Assembly: GCF_018141545.1 (NCBI RefSeq)
Contig: NZ_CP064356.1
Span: 3,237,001-3,301,000 of the forward strand
Source: Miltoncostaea oceani
GTDB lineage: Bacteria > Actinomycetota > Thermoleophilia > Miltoncostaeales > Miltoncostaeaceae
Length of the DNA stretch: 64,000 nucleotides
Direction of reading: 5' to 3'
The notes under the pieces were generated by a model. It had not been told where the DNA came from, did no database searches, and saw only the letters and a program-made list of their open reading frames with translations. Each line of letters starts with the position of its first letter. Within the stretch, counting starts at the first letter, position 1. Of the stretch, positions 24,342-33,958 are shown in pieces. The translations under genes and the position numbers were made by a program.

Positions 24342-24779
24342 CTAGCCCGGTGCCGGAGCCCCCGTCTTCTCCGAACCTGCGCGATCGCGGGGCCGGGTCC
24401 ACGCCATCACCACGCACGACGGGACGAGCGCGCGCCGGGCGACCGGTGGGTGCGCGGCGCGGTAGGCGGTCGGCGTCATCCCGTGGCTGCGCCCGAAGGA
24501 GGTGGTGAAGGAGCCGACGCTCGACAACCCCACCTCCGCGCAGATCCGCGCGACGGTGTGGTCGGTGTCGCGCAGCAACGCGGCGGCGCGCTCCATGCGA
24601 CGGCTCAGCAAGTACTGGTGGGGCGTCTCGCCGAAGGCCCGCCGGAACGCCCGGGAGAAGTGGGCGGGCGACGCCGCCGCCGCCCGCGCGAGGGCGGGCA
24701 CGTCCAACGGGTCGGCGTACCGGGCGTCGATCAGGTCGCGGGCGCGCAGCAGGTGGCGGTCGGACGGGACGGGCGCCAT
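24342..24779 (-). CDS. AraC-family regulator, DNA-binding domain only
   Basis: 145 residues. Two helix-turn-helix motifs span residues 10-110: DVPALARAAAASPAHFSRAFRRAFGETPHQYLLSRRMERAAALL, then ARICAEVGLSSVGSFTTSFGRSHGMTPTAYRAAHP. There is no N-terminal ligand domain, as in short SoxS/MarA-type regulators. The final 30 residues (ALVPSCVVMAWTRPRDR) are an extension. It reads towards the VOC gene, 39 bp away, and could control it. Confidence 0.9.
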   Translation of the reverse strand: MAPVPSDRHLLRARDLIDARYADPLDVPALARAAAASPAHFSRAFRRAFGETPHQYLLSRRMERAAALLRDTDHTVARICAEVGLSSVGSFTTSFGRSHGMTPTAYRAAHPPVARRALVPSCVVMAWTRPRDRAGSEKTGAPAPG

Positions 24780-24810
24780 GTCCCCATCCTCGCAAGCGCG
24801 GCGGCCGCCG

Positions 24811-25023
24811 TCAGCCGCGGCGGCGGAGCGCCTCGGGGCGGTGGGCCGCCCGGGCGCCCGTCGTCGCGCTCTCGACCAGGTACTGGGGGTCGTCCTCGCT
24901 CGCGGCGACGGTGTGGCCCTCGACGTGCGTCCGGGACGTCAGCCGCCGCACCACCGTGCCGTGGGTCGTGCCCTGGGGCGTGTTCCACTCCACGCGGTCG
25001 CCCGCCCGCAGATCCCGTGCCAT
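24811..25023 (-). CDS. DUF2945 (HVA1 TUDOR-like) small protein
   Basis: 70 residues. RAGDRVEWNTPQGTTHGTVVRRLT and DDPQYLVESATTGARAAHRPEAL are the DUF2945 pattern, a small beta-barrel found widely in bacteria and fungi without a proven role. It lies between the AraC gene and the redox operon, divergent from the latter. Confidence 0.88.
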   Translation of the reverse strand: MARDLRAGDRVEWNTPQGTTHGTVVRRLTSRTHVEGHTVAASEDDPQYLVESATTGARAAHRPEALRRRG

Positions 25024-25115
25024 GGGGTCCTCCCTCGTCGTTTGGCCGGGGATACCCGCGCGGGGACCCGCCGATCCGGGGTTGGGAACACCGGGACCGG
25101 GGCAACCCCCGCCGC

Positions 25116-25991
25116 ATGGGACGAATGGACGGGAAGGTCGCGATCGTGACGGGCGGCGGCGCCGGCATCGGCGAGGCCGTGGCGTTGAAGCTGGCCGCGG
25201 AGGGTGCGCGGGTCGTGGTGAGCGGGTTGGAGGACGACCCCATCGACGACGTCGCACGCACCGCCGCCGGCCTGGGGCCCGGCGCCGTCGCGTGCGCCGG
25301 CGACCTCGGGGAGGAGGGCACCGCCGAGCGCTGCGTGGCCGCCGCGATCGACGAATGGGGGCGCCTCGACGTGGTCGTCAACAACGCCGCGACCGAGGCC
25401 GACCGCATGTGCCCCGCCGACGAGATGCCGGTGAGCGAGCTCGACCGCCTGTTCCGCGCGAACGCGCGGTCGCTGGTGCTCATGACCCGGGCGGCCCTGC
25501 CCGCCCTGCGCGAGAGCCGCGGCGTGGTGCTGACGGCGGGCAGCACCGCCGGCGTGTCCGGCATCCCGAACATGGCGATCTACGGCGCCACGAAGGGCTT
25601 CGCCACCTCGTTCACCCTCGGTGTCGCCGCCGAGTCCGCCGCCGACGGCGTCCGCGCCGTCGTGGTGGTGCCCGGCCCGACCGACACCGGCCAGACGCGC
25701 CCCGAGGCGGGGCCGCACACCCCGGACGCCGCCCAGACGATCGTGGACTCCACCATCGTCGGACGCCGGGCGACGGTCGAGGAGATCGCGAACGTCTACG
25801 CCTTCCTGGCGAGCGACGAGGCCACCTTCGTCACCGGCGTGGTCTGGGTCGTGGACGGCGGCGTCGGCATCTCCCGCGGCCTCCCGGGCCGCCGCGGCGA
25901 CATCACGGCGCCGCCGGTGTCGCTGCCCGTCCGCCATTCACTCGAGGGATTCGCACACGATCCGGGCGAGAAGCCCGGAGAGGGGAACTGA
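25116..25991 (+). CDS. Short-chain dehydrogenase/reductase
   Basis: 291 residues. The cofactor motif TGGGAGIGEAVALKLAAEG, VVVNNAA, catalytic Ser in TAGSTAGVSG, and YGATKGF (YxxxK) are all present. The C-terminus ATFVTGVVWVVDGGVGISRG is the classical SDR ending, followed by a 40-residue extension. Cofactor and substrate are not deducible. It is first in a three-gene unit with only 5 bp before the F420-dependent enzyme. Confidence 0.92.
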   Translation: MGRMDGKVAIVTGGGAGIGEAVALKLAAEGARVVVSGLEDDPIDDVARTAAGLGPGAVACAGDLGEEGTAERCVAAAIDEWGRLDVVVNNAATEADRMCPADEMPVSELDRLFRANARSLVLMTRAALPALRESRGVVLTAGSTAGVSGIPNMAIYGATKGFATSFTLGVAAESAADGVRAVVVVPGPTDTGQTRPEAGPHTPDAAQTIVDSTIVGRRATVEEIANVYAFLASDEATFVTGVVWVVDGGVGISRGLPGRRGDITAPPVSLPVRHSLEGFAHDPGEKPGEGN

Positions 25992-25996
25992 CCGCA

Positions 25997-27049
25997 ATGG
26001 GAGTCATCGAATCGATCCGCGGCGTCATGTGGGCGCGCCGCAACCAGCCGGACCAGGTCGCGTACGTGCTGGGGGCCTCTCACGAGCGGTTCGGCCCCGA
26101 CGACCTGCTGCGCCAGGCCGTGCTCGCCGAGCAGGCGGGTTTCGACGGCATCGCCGCGAGCGACCACATCACGCCGTGGTGGGAGCCGGGTGAGCCCTCC
26201 CCCGCCCACTGCGCGAACGCGTGGGTGTGGCTCGGCGCGGCCGGCCAGGCGACGAGCGAGATCTCGATCGGCACCGGCGTCACCGGCCTCGTGCACCGCT
26301 ACAACCCCGTCGTCGTCGCCCAGCAGCTCGCGACGCTCGAGGTGATGTTCCCCGGCCGCGCGTACCTCGGCGCCGGGTCGAGCGAGGCGATGAACGAGAC
26401 GCCCGCCGGCATGGACTGGCCGAGCACCGGCGAGCAGCTCCGCCGCACGGAGGAGTCGCTCGAGATCATCACGCGCCTGCTCGACGGCGAGACGGTGACC
26501 TACGAGGGCGAGTACTTCCGCACGAAGGGCGCGCGCCTCTACCTGCGCCCCGAGCGGCGTCCCCCCGTCTACCTGTCGGCGTTCCACGAGCAGGCCGCCG
26601 AGCTCGCCGGCCGCCTCTGCGACGGCGTCTGGACGCTCGGCGACCCGACGTCGGCGCCGGGGATCCTCGCCGCCTACCGTCGCGGCTGCGACGACGCGGG
26701 CCGCGCGCCCGGCGAGGTCATCCTGCAGAGCCTGGCGTCGGTCGCCGCGACCGACGAGGAGGCCCTCGAGACCAGCCGCGAGTGGAAGGCGAGCCTCGCC
26801 GACGAGCTCTACACGGACGACATCCACGTCCCGGCGGACATCCAGGCGAAGAGCGCCGACGTGTCGGACCGCACGTTCACGACCGGCAACCTCGTCTCCG
26901 CCGACCCCGACACGCACGTCACGAAGCTGAAGCTGATGCGCGAGCTCGGCGCCACCGCGATCGTGCTCGTCAACGCCTCCGGGGCGGACCCGGCCCGGAT
27001 GATCGACATGTACGGGGCAAGCGTGCTGCCGCGCCTCCGGGAGGGCTGA
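25997..27049 (+). CDS. F420-dependent LLM-class oxidoreductase, G6PDH family
   Basis: 350 residues. The TIM-barrel luciferase-like pattern is LAEQAGFDGIAASDHITPWW, ISIGTGVTGLVHRYNPVVVAQQLATLEVMFPGRAYLGAGSSEAMNE, and RTEESLEIITRLLDGETVTYEGEYFRTKGARLY, as in F420-dependent glucose-6-phosphate dehydrogenase and its relatives. SDHITPW and GAGSSEAMNE line the F420 pocket in the family. Glucose-6-phosphate as substrate is not proven. It is central in the operon SDR-F420 enzyme-flavoprotein disulfide reductase-like protein. Confidence 0.9.
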   Translation: MGVIESIRGVMWARRNQPDQVAYVLGASHERFGPDDLLRQAVLAEQAGFDGIAASDHITPWWEPGEPSPAHCANAWVWLGAAGQATSEISIGTGVTGLVHRYNPVVVAQQLATLEVMFPGRAYLGAGSSEAMNETPAGMDWPSTGEQLRRTEESLEIITRLLDGETVTYEGEYFRTKGARLYLRPERRPPVYLSAFHEQAAELAGRLCDGVWTLGDPTSAPGILAAYRRGCDDAGRAPGEVILQSLASVAATDEEALETSREWKASLADELYTDDIHVPADIQAKSADVSDRTFTTGNLVSADPDTHVTKLKLMRELGATAIVLVNASGADPARMIDMYGASVLPRLREG

Positions 27050-27056
27050 GCGCCTG

Positions 27057-28400
27057 ATGGCGGAGTTCGACGTGGTGGTGATGGGCTCCGGGTCGGGGGG
27101 GCGGGCCGTGGCCGGCCGCCTCGCCGACGCCGGGATGGCGGTGGCGATGGTCGAGCAGGAGCTGGTGGGCGGGGAGTGCCCCTACTGGGCGTGCATGCCG
27201 AGCAAGGCGCTGCTGCGTCCGCCGGAGGCCGTCCACGCCGCGCAGGTCGTGCCGGGGGTCCGTGCCTCCCTCGACGACTGGGGGGCGGTGCGGGCGTTCC
27301 GCGACGACGTCGTCTCGGGGCGCGACGACTCCGGCAAGGTCGCCGCCTACGCCGACCGCGGCGTCACGATCCTGCGCGGCCGCGGCGCGCTCGCGGGCCC
27401 GGGGGCCGTCACCGTCGACGGCGAGCGCCACACCACCGCCCGCGTCGTCGTCGCGACCGGCAGCGCCGCCACGTGGCCGCCGGTCGAGGGCATCCGCGAC
27501 GTCGGCGCGTGGACGAACCGCGAGGCGATGGAGATGGACGAGGTCCCGGACAGCGCCCTCGTGCTCGGCGCCGGCCCCGTCGGCGTCGAGATCGGCCAGA
27601 TGCTGTCGCGCTACGGCGCGCAGGTCACGATCGCCGACTCCTCCCCGCGGCTTCTCGGCAAGGAGGACCCGGAGGTCTCCGGCCTGCTCGCCCGCCGGTT
27701 CACGGACGAGGGGATCACCCTGGCGCTCGGCACCGAGGCGGTGCGCGTCGCCCCCGCCCCCGGCGGCATGACCCGGGTGGTGCTCGACGACGGCTCCGAG
27801 CACGTCGTCGCGCGCCTCGTGGTGGCCACGGGGCGCCACGCCCGCGTCGACGACATCGGCCTCGAGACGGTCGGCGTCACCCCCGGCGACGGCGGCCTGG
27901 CCGTCGACGCCCGCTGCCGTCTGGCGGAGGGGGTCTGGGCGATCGGCGACGTGACCGACGTCGGCCAGTTCACCCACCTCGCGTCGTACCAGGGGCGGAT
28001 CGCGTGCGCCGACATCCTCGGCGAGCCCCGCGACGCGGACTACTCCGCGATCCCGCGGTCGGTGTTCTGCGACCCCGAGGTCGCCGCCGTCGGCCTCACG
28101 GCGGAGCAGGCCGGGGAGCAGGGCATCGACGTCGCGACGGCGACGGTCGACCTGGCCGACCACGAGCGCGCATCGACGTACGGCCGCGACGTCGGCGGCC
28201 TCGTCGGCCTCGTCGCCGACCGGGGCGCCGGCGTGGTGGTGGGCGCCCACGCGGTGGGCCCGCTCGCGTCGGAGTGGATGCACATGGCCGTGCTCGCCGT
28301 CCGTGCGCGGGTGCCGGTGGACGTGCTCCGGGACGTGATCGGCCAGTTCCCGACCTTCGCCGAGACCATCGTCACCGCCGCACGGGAGCTCGACATGTAG
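27057..28400 (+). CDS. Pyridine nucleotide-disulfide oxidoreductase-like flavoprotein
   Basis: 447 residues. FAD motif VVVMGSGSGGRAVAGRLADAG, redox pair in GGECPYWACMPSK (two Cys separated by four), NAD(P) motif ALVLGAGPVGVEIGQMLSRYG, second FAD motif GVWAIGDVTDVGQFTHLASYQGRIA, and a C-terminal dimerisation domain. The spacing fits the mercuric/lipoamide/glutathione reductase group. The C-terminal His-Glu pair expected in dihydrolipoamide dehydrogenase is not evident (SEWMHMAVLAV), so the partner is uncertain. It starts 7 bp after the F420 enzyme. Confidence 0.92.
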   Translation: MAEFDVVVMGSGSGGRAVAGRLADAGMAVAMVEQELVGGECPYWACMPSKALLRPPEAVHAAQVVPGVRASLDDWGAVRAFRDDVVSGRDDSGKVAAYADRGVTILRGRGALAGPGAVTVDGERHTTARVVVATGSAATWPPVEGIRDVGAWTNREAMEMDEVPDSALVLGAGPVGVEIGQMLSRYGAQVTIADSSPRLLGKEDPEVSGLLARRFTDEGITLALGTEAVRVAPAPGGMTRVVLDDGSEHVVARLVVATGRHARVDDIGLETVGVTPGDGGLAVDARCRLAEGVWAIGDVTDVGQFTHLASYQGRIACADILGEPRDADYSAIPRSVFCDPEVAAVGLTAEQAGEQGIDVATATVDLADHERASTYGRDVGGLVGLVADRGAGVVVGAHAVGPLASEWMHMAVLAVRARVPVDVLRDVIGQFPTFAETIVTAARELDM

Positions 28401-28440
28401 GCGGCCCCGGGTGCGGCGGACGCGTACGATGGGCGACTTC

Positions 28441-30180
28441 GTGCCGGAGCTCCGCTCGCCCATCGACGACCCGGCACGCCTCGATGCCGTGCGCCGCACC
28501 CATCTGGTGGGGGGTGACGGGCTCGGCGTGGAGGCCTTCGACCGCCTCACCAGCCTCGCGGCGGCGCTGCTCGACGCCCCCTGGGCGTTCCTGACGGCGG
28601 TCGACGACACGCACTCGCACTGGATCGGCGCGGCCGGCCTCCCCGACGGCGCCCCCCGCGGCAACACCGTCGAGGAGTCCTTCTGCCGGTACGTGGTGGA
28701 GAGCGGCGAGCCGCTGATCCTGGGCGACGCGCGCACCGACGCCCGGACGCGCGACAACCCGTCGATCGCCTCCATGGGCGTCGTGGCGTGGGCGGGGTTC
28801 CCCGTGCGGGCGCCCGGCGGGGAGGTGCTCGGCACGTTCTGCGTCGTCGACGCCCGGACGCGCGAGTGGTCGGAGCGCGAGGTCCAGGTGCTCGGCGCGC
28901 TCGCCGACACGGCGCGCACCGAGATCCATCTGCGCCTCGCGCTCGCCGAGAGCCGTGGCGCGATCGTCGCCCTCGAGCGGATGCAGCGGGCCAGCGCATC
29001 GCTGCTCGGCGCGCTGTCGTTCGACGACATCGCGGAGATCGCGCTGCGGGAGGCCGTGGAGGTGCTCGGCGCCCGGGCCGCGAACATCGCGCTGACCGAC
29101 GACGAGGGCACCCGCTTCACCGCCGTCCGCTCCGTCGGCTTCCCCCCCGCCGTGCGCCGTGCGCTGCAGGGCATGGAGATCGACGACTCCCTCCTCTCCG
29201 CGGAGGCGGCGCGCACCCGGCGGCCCGTGTGGATCTCGGGCGCGGAGTGGGCGCGCCGGTTCCCCCGGAGCGCCGCCATCGCGGACGAGGTCGGCGACGA
29301 GGCGGCCGCCGTGCCGCTCGCCGCCGGCGACCGGCTGCTCGGCGTCCTCGGCCTGGTCTTCGACGGCGGCCGGGTGCGCACCGACGCCGAGCGGACGCTG
29401 ACCCAGTCCCTCGCCGACCAGTGCGCGCAGGCGATGGAGCGGGGGCGCCTCTACGACCGGGAGCACCGGACGGCCGAGGTGCTGCAGCGCAGCCTGCTGC
29501 CGGGGCGCCTGCCCGCGGTGCCGGAGCTCGAGGTCGCCGCCCGGTACCTCCCCTCCGACGACGGCGGCCGCGTCGGCGGCGACTTCTACGACCTCTTCCC
29601 CGTCGGGGACGGGATCTGGGGCGCGGTCATCGGCGACGTCTGCGGCAAGGGCCCCGAGGCCGCCGCCGTCACCGCGCAGGCCCGCCACGTGATCCGGGCG
29701 GACGCCCGCGGCGGCCACGGCCCGGCGGAGGTGCTGCGCCGCCTCAACACCGTGCTGATCGAGGACGGACGCAGCTTCCTCACCGCCGCGCACCTGCGGT
29801 TCCACGCCGGGGCCGGCGGGGTCGCCGGGACGCTCTGCCTGGGGGGCCACCCCCACCCGCTCGTCCTGCGCGCCGACGGCGGCGTCGCGTCACTCGGCGT
29901 CCCCGGGACCCTGGTGGGCGTCCTCGACGCGCCGCGCCTGCACGAGGTGCCGTTCGCCCTCGGGGCCGGCGACACCCTGGTGCTGTTCACCGACGGCGTC
30001 AGCGAGGCGCGCCGCGACGGCGAGCAGCTCGGCGCCGCCGGGGTCGCACGTGTGCTGGAGGGGTGCGCCGGGCTCGACGCCGAGGCGGTCGCGACCCGGA
30101 TCGAGCAGGCGGTCCGCGACCACGCCGGCCCCGTCGCGTCCGACGACATCGCCCTGCTCGTCATGCGCCGGTACCGCTAG
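28441..30180 (+). CDS. GAF-containing PP2C (SpoIIE-type) phosphatase
   Basis: About 579 residues. Two GAF modules (residues 20-165 and 185-325) precede the SpoIIE domain: [76 protein letters not shown]. The metal-binding Asp residues are present, so it should dephosphorylate an anti-anti-sigma protein. I chose the GTG at 28441 because TACGAT (28425-28430) looks like its -10; in-frame alternatives are ATG 28429 and GTG 28411. It converges with zwf, overlapping by 4 bp. Confidence 0.88.
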   Translation: MPELRSPIDDPARLDAVRRTHLVGGDGLGVEAFDRLTSLAAALLDAPWAFLTAVDDTHSHWIGAAGLPDGAPRGNTVEESFCRYVVESGEPLILGDARTDARTRDNPSIASMGVVAWAGFPVRAPGGEVLGTFCVVDARTREWSEREVQVLGALADTARTEIHLRLALAESRGAIVALERMQRASASLLGALSFDDIAEIALREAVEVLGARAANIALTDDEGTRFTAVRSVGFPPAVRRALQGMEIDDSLLSAEAARTRRPVWISGAEWARRFPRSAAIADEVGDEAAAVPLAAGDRLLGVLGLVFDGGRVRTDAERTLTQSLADQCAQAMERGRLYDREHRTAEVLQRSLLPGRLPAVPELEVAARYLPSDDGGRVGGDFYDLFPVGDGIWGAVIGDVCGKGPEAAAVTAQARHVIRADARGGHGPAEVLRRLNTVLIEDGRSFLTAAHLRFHAGAGGVAGTLCLGGHPHPLVLRADGGVASLGVPGTLVGVLDAPRLHEVPFALGAGDTLVLFTDGVSEARRDGEQLGAAGVARVLEGCAGLDAEAVATRIEQAVRDHAGPVASDDIALLVMRRYR

Positions 30181-31655
30181 GCGCCCGTGGCGGGACCCCT
30201 CCACCGGCGCTCGAACGGCAGCCGCCACGTGGCGGGCGCCAGCAGGCCGTGCATCGCGCGCGGACCCCACGAGCCGGGGGCGTAGGGCAGCACCTCCGGC
30301 GGCTCCTCGATGAGCCCCTGCGAGACCTCCCAGAGCCGCTCGATGCCCTTCGCGTTGGCGAACAGGGTGTGGTCGCCCATCATCGCGTCGTAGATGAGGC
30401 GCTCGTAGGCCTCGAGCACCTCCTCGTGGGCCTGGTCCTCGTAGAGCGAGAACTGGAGGCTCTGCTTCACGAGCCGCATCCCCGGTCCGGGGCGCTTGCC
30501 GTAGAACGACAGGGACAGGCGCGACGCCTCGGCGAGGTCGAACGTGAGGTGGTCGGGGCCGAACTGGCCGACCCCCGAGCCCGCGGGGAACATGCTCCGC
30601 GGCGGCTCCTTGAAGGCGATGGAGATGATCCGCGCACCCTCGGCCATGCGCTTGCCGGTGCGCAGGTAGAACGGCACCCCCGACCACCGCCAGTTGTCGA
30701 TGAAGCAGCGCAACGCCACGAATGTCTCGGTGTTGGAGTCGTCGGCGACGCCCGGCTCGGAGCGGTACCCGTCGTACTGGCCGCGGACGACGTCCCCCGG
30801 GCCGATCGGCAGCATCGACCGGAAGACCTTGTCCTTCTCCTCGCCGATCGCGTCGGGCGCGAGCGCGGTGGGGGGCTCCATCGCGGTGAACGCGAGCACC
30901 TGGAAGAGGTGGGTGACGACCATGTCGCGGTACGCGCCGGTCGCCTCGTAGAAGCCGGCGCGGCCCTCGACGCTGAGCGTCTCGGGGACGTCGATCTGGA
31001 CGTGGTCGATGTTGTTGCGGTTCCAGATCGGCTCGAAGAGGCCGTTCGCGAAGCGCAGGGCGAGGATGTTCTGCGCCGCCTCCTTGCCGAGGAAGTGGTC
31101 GATGCGGAAGACCTGCTCCTCGTCGAGCACCGACTGCACCATCGCGTTCAGGGCGCGGGCGCTGGCGAGGTCGGTGCCGAACGGCTTCTCCATGATCACC
31201 CGGGCGCGGCCCACGAGGCCGGCGCTCCAGAGCTGGTCGATCACGGTCGACGCCGCGCTCGGCGGCACGCTGAGGTAGTGGAGGTACCGGGGGGTCCCGC
31301 CGAGGGCGTCGCGGGCGGCGCCGACGCGGCTCGCCAGCTCCTCCGTGCCCTTCGTCAGGTCCACGTAGGTGAGGCGCCGGGCGAACGCCGCCCACTCGTC
31401 GTCGGGGACGGGGCGGCGGCCGAACTCGTCCCACGCGGACCGCGCGAGGTTCCGGAACGAGTCGTCGTCGAGGGGGTCGAGCGAGGCGCCGACGATGCGG
31501 AAGTCCGGCATCAGGCCGGCCTGGGTCAGGTGCACCAGCCCGGGCAGCAGCTTGCGCCGCGCGAGGTCGCCGGTCGCCCCGAAGAGGACCACGACGTAGG
31601 GCTCCAGGGGGGCGATCGCCGAGACGGCGACGTCATCGGGGTCGTTCCGCGACAT
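30177..31655 (-). CDS. zwf: Glucose-6-phosphate 1-dehydrogenase
   Basis: 492 residues from the ATG at 31655. The NADP motif [19 protein letters not shown], the active-site RIDHFLGKE (with catalytic His), and later [11 protein letters not shown] and [15 protein letters not shown] are diagnostic. It makes 6-phosphogluconolactone and NADPH at the head of the oxidative pentose phosphate route. Length matches the family. No gnd, pgl or opcA is nearby, unlike many actinobacteria, so it is an isolated copy. Extra upstream codons exist but lack a better start. Confidence 0.97.
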   Translation of the reverse strand: MSRNDPDDVAVSAIAPLEPYVVVLFGATGDLARRKLLPGLVHLTQAGLMPDFRIVGASLDPLDDDSFRNLARSAWDEFGRRPVPDDEWAAFARRLTYVDLTKGTEELASRVGAARDALGGTPRYLHYLSVPPSAASTVIDQLWSAGLVGRARVIMEKPFGTDLASARALNAMVQSVLDEEQVFRIDHFLGKEAAQNILALRFANGLFEPIWNRNNIDHVQIDVPETLSVEGRAGFYEATGAYRDMVVTHLFQVLAFTAMEPPTALAPDAIGEEKDKVFRSMLPIGPGDVVRGQYDGYRSEPGVADDSNTETFVALRCFIDNWRWSGVPFYLRTGKRMAEGARIISIAFKEPPRSMFPAGSGVGQFGPDHLTFDLAEASRLSLSFYGKRPGPGMRLVKQSLQFSLYEDQAHEEVLEAYERLIYDAMMGDHTLFANAKGIERLWEVSQGLIEEPPEVLPYAPGSWGPRAMHGLLAPATWRLPFERRWRGPATGA

Positions 31656-31751
31656 CTGCGACGCGACGCTACCGGTGGCGGCGGACGCCGCTCCTCGGCC
31701 CGGGGGCCCGAACGGGCCCCGCCACGTGCCGCCGCGGGTCGGGACGGGTGC

Positions 31752-31781
31752 TTGCCCGTCGCCCGGGCACGGTCGTAGTGT
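31752..31781 (+). promoter_or_regulatory. Candidate promoter of the haem peroxidase gene
   Basis: TTGCCC (31752-31757), 18-bp spacer, TAGTGT (31776-31781) fits a housekeeping promoter about 55 bp before the chosen ATG. The region lies in the gap divergent from zwf. Confidence 0.4.
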
Positions 31782-31837
31782 CGGTCGCGGGAGGTCACGC
31801 GGCCGGGGTGGCCGCCCGATCCGACGGGGGTGGGACC

Positions 31838-33430
31838 ATGGCCGCGCACCACGGTCGCGAGGACTACTTCGTGGTGGGCGAGGGGCTGCTCGGCGTGACG
31901 GCCCCATCGGTGCCGGGCGCCGTCGCGTCGGCGTCGCTCGCGGAGCCCGACCTGCGGGCGTTCCGCTTCTCCCGCCTCGGGCCGAAGGGCCGCGCGATGC
32001 CGGAGCGGCTGCGGCGGCGGCTCGCGGCGGCGATGACGATGGACGTCGACGCGGGCGGCCCGACGCTGCGGTCGGCGGTGCCGGCGGGCTACACGTACCT
32101 CGGGCAGTTCCTCGACCACGACCTCACGTTCGACCGCAGCCGCCTCCGGGAGGACGCGGTGGTGCCGGTGGCCGACCTCGTCCAGGGGCGCTCGCCGAGC
32201 CTCGACCTCGACTCCCTCTACGGCCTCGGCCCGGGACTGACGCCCGCCTTCCACGCCTCGGGGGGGCGGCTCCGCATCGGGGCGACGCGACGGTCCGACT
32301 TCCGCACGCCGGGCGTCGACGACGGACCGCGCGCCGGGTTCGACCTGCCGCGGCGGCCCGACGGGAGCCCCCTGATCCCCGATCCCCGCAACGACGAGAA
32401 CCTCGCCGTCGCCCAGACCCACCTCCACTTCATCCGGTTCCACAACCGCGTCGTCGCCATGCTCGCGGCGGACGGGGTGCCGCCGGGGGAGCGGTACGGG
32501 CGGGCCCGCGAGATCGTGGTGCGCCACTACCAGTGGATGATCCGCACCGACTTCCTGCCGCGGATCGTGAAGCCCCAGCTCGTGGACGACGTCTTCACCC
32601 GGGGGCGGCGGGTGTTCGAGACGGCGCCCCCGCCCGGGGCCGCGCCGACGATGCCGGTGGAGTTCTCCGTCGCGGCGTACCGCCTCGGGCACAGCATGGT
32701 GCGCACCGCCTACGACTGGAACCGGGTGTTCGAGGACGGCGCGGGGAGCCTGTCGCTGCTGTTCGGCTTCACGGGGGGCGGGGGCCTCGGCGGCGGGCCG
32801 CGGCTGCCGACGAACTGGATCGCCGACATGCGGCGCCTCTACGACTTCCGCGAGGCGGGCCGGCCGGACCTGCGTCCCATGGTCGGGGGCCGGAGCCGCC
32901 TGAACATGGCGCGGCGCATCGACACCCTGCTCGCGAACCCGCTCGCCGACCTCCCCGCCGGATCGACCGGGGGACCGGAGGGCGTCGCGGTGCGACGCAA
33001 CCTGGCGTTCCGGAACCTGACGCGGGCCAGGATGCTGCAGCTCGCGACGGGGCAGCAGATGCTGGCGCTGATGCGGTCCCGCGGCGTGACCGTCAGCGGC
33101 CTCGACGCCGACCGGATCATCCGGGGCAACCGCGGCGCCGACCTCTCGGGCCTCGACGCCGCCCAGCGCCGCCTGCTCGGCCGCGAGACGCCGCTGTGGT
33201 TCTACGTGCTCCGCGAGGCGGAGTTCAACGGCGGGCGGATGGCCGGGGTCGGCGGGCGGATCGTCGCGGAGACGTTCCACCGGGCGATCGAGGGCAGCAC
33301 GATCTCGATCCTCGCCGACCCCGCGTGGAGGCCGACGCTCGGCCCCGACCCCGACACGTTCCGGATGGTGGACCTGCTGCTCGTCGCGGCCGAGGGCCGG
33401 GAGGAGCTGCTCAACCCCCTCGGGGGCTGA
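31838..33430 (+). CDS. Animal-type haem peroxidase (peroxicin/peroxinectin-like)
   Basis: 530 residues from ATG 31838. The distal motif [12 protein letters not shown] (His-Asp) and [27 protein letters not shown] hold family landmarks including the catalytic Arg region. The proximal haem ligand sits in [15 protein letters not shown]. An REAEFNGG segment and [15 protein letters not shown] finish the domain. Bacterial members oxidise halides or small aromatics; the substrate is unknown. No signal peptide is apparent from this start. The next gene, on the opposite strand, encodes a proline-rich protein. Confidence 0.9.
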   Translation: MAAHHGREDYFVVGEGLLGVTAPSVPGAVASASLAEPDLRAFRFSRLGPKGRAMPERLRRRLAAAMTMDVDAGGPTLRSAVPAGYTYLGQFLDHDLTFDRSRLREDAVVPVADLVQGRSPSLDLDSLYGLGPGLTPAFHASGGRLRIGATRRSDFRTPGVDDGPRAGFDLPRRPDGSPLIPDPRNDENLAVAQTHLHFIRFHNRVVAMLAADGVPPGERYGRAREIVVRHYQWMIRTDFLPRIVKPQLVDDVFTRGRRVFETAPPPGAAPTMPVEFSVAAYRLGHSMVRTAYDWNRVFEDGAGSLSLLFGFTGGGGLGGGPRLPTNWIADMRRLYDFREAGRPDLRPMVGGRSRLNMARRIDTLLANPLADLPAGSTGGPEGVAVRRNLAFRNLTRARMLQLATGQQMLALMRSRGVTVSGLDADRIIRGNRGADLSGLDAAQRRLLGRETPLWFYVLREAEFNGGRMAGVGGRIVAETFHRAIEGSTISILADPAWRPTLGPDPDTFRMVDLLLVAAEGREELLNPLGG

Positions 33431-33436
33431 GGGCGG

Positions 33437-33628
33437 TCAGATCTGCGGGGGCGGCACCGGGTCGGGCTGCGGGATCTCCGGGGCGCTCGGCGGGTACGGC
33501 TCCGGGATGATCGCCGGACCGGGGACGGGCTCCACCGGGTCGGGACCCGGCTCGGGGATGTCGGGCGGGTACGGCTCGGGGATGCTCGGGGGCGTGGGGA
33601 ACGGGTCGGGTATCGGCTGCGTCGTCAT
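33437..33628 (-). CDS. Proline-rich repeat protein
   Basis: 63 residues, about 45% Pro, with IPEPYPP twice and related SIPEPY/DIPEPG/EIPQPD units, so the chain is an extended repeat with acidic residues. A GGGGGGTGG stretch before the ATG could serve as ribosome site. No signal peptide. It converges on the haem peroxidase gene. The composition is unlike a shadow frame, but the protein could still be spurious. Confidence 0.55.
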   Translation of the reverse strand: MTTQPIPDPFPTPPSIPEPYPPDIPEPGPDPVEPVPGPAIIPEPYPPSAPEIPQPDPVPPPQI

Positions 33629-33714
33629 GCCACCCCCCTACCCGGCGCCACCGCGGTTCATCCGCGGCGCTCCCGGGGAAGGTGGGGGCGGAACGTCCCA
33701 TCGAGGAGGCCCCG

Positions 33715-33876
33715 TTGCAGAAGGATCCCGCGTCGACCCCCGTCCCGGACGACCGCGAGCCCGGCGTGCCGCCCCACGAGCCGCCCGTCGAGGAGGACGA
33801 GGACCGCGCCGAGGAGGACGCCCGCGAGTCGTTCCCGAGCTCGGACCCGCCCGCCACCGGAGGGCCCGGAATCTGA
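33715..33876 (+). CDS. Small acidic disordered protein
   Basis: 53 residues from a TTG with an ideal GAGGAGG site. It is rich in Asp, Glu and Pro and ends EEDARESFPSSDPPATGGPGI. The ESFP.SDPP motif recurs in small conserved actinobacterial proteins of unknown role. It precedes the CorC-like gene. Confidence 0.6.
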   Translation: MQKDPASTPVPDDREPGVPPHEPPVEEDEDRAEEDARESFPSSDPPATGGPGI

Positions 33877-33921
33877 CCGTCCGGCTCGGGGAGGGCTCGC
33901 GGGGGCGCTCCGGCGCTCGGC

Positions 33922-33958
33922 TATGATGCGCGCCGTGAACCTCTCCCCGGGCCGTTGA
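33922..33958 (+). promoter_or_regulatory. Promoter and seven-codon leader before the CorC-like gene
   Basis: TATGAT at 33922-33927 lies seven bases before GTG 33935. That GTG opens a seven-codon frame whose TGA overlaps the TTG start of the CorC-like gene (TTGA). This suggests a leaderless transcript with either a coupled mini-leader or a further frameshift at the gene's start. Confidence 0.45.

Noticed and set aside
31675-33510. A long frame overlapping the haem peroxidase gene
   Set aside because: Same strand but wrong frame; the peroxidase frame carries all conserved motifs.
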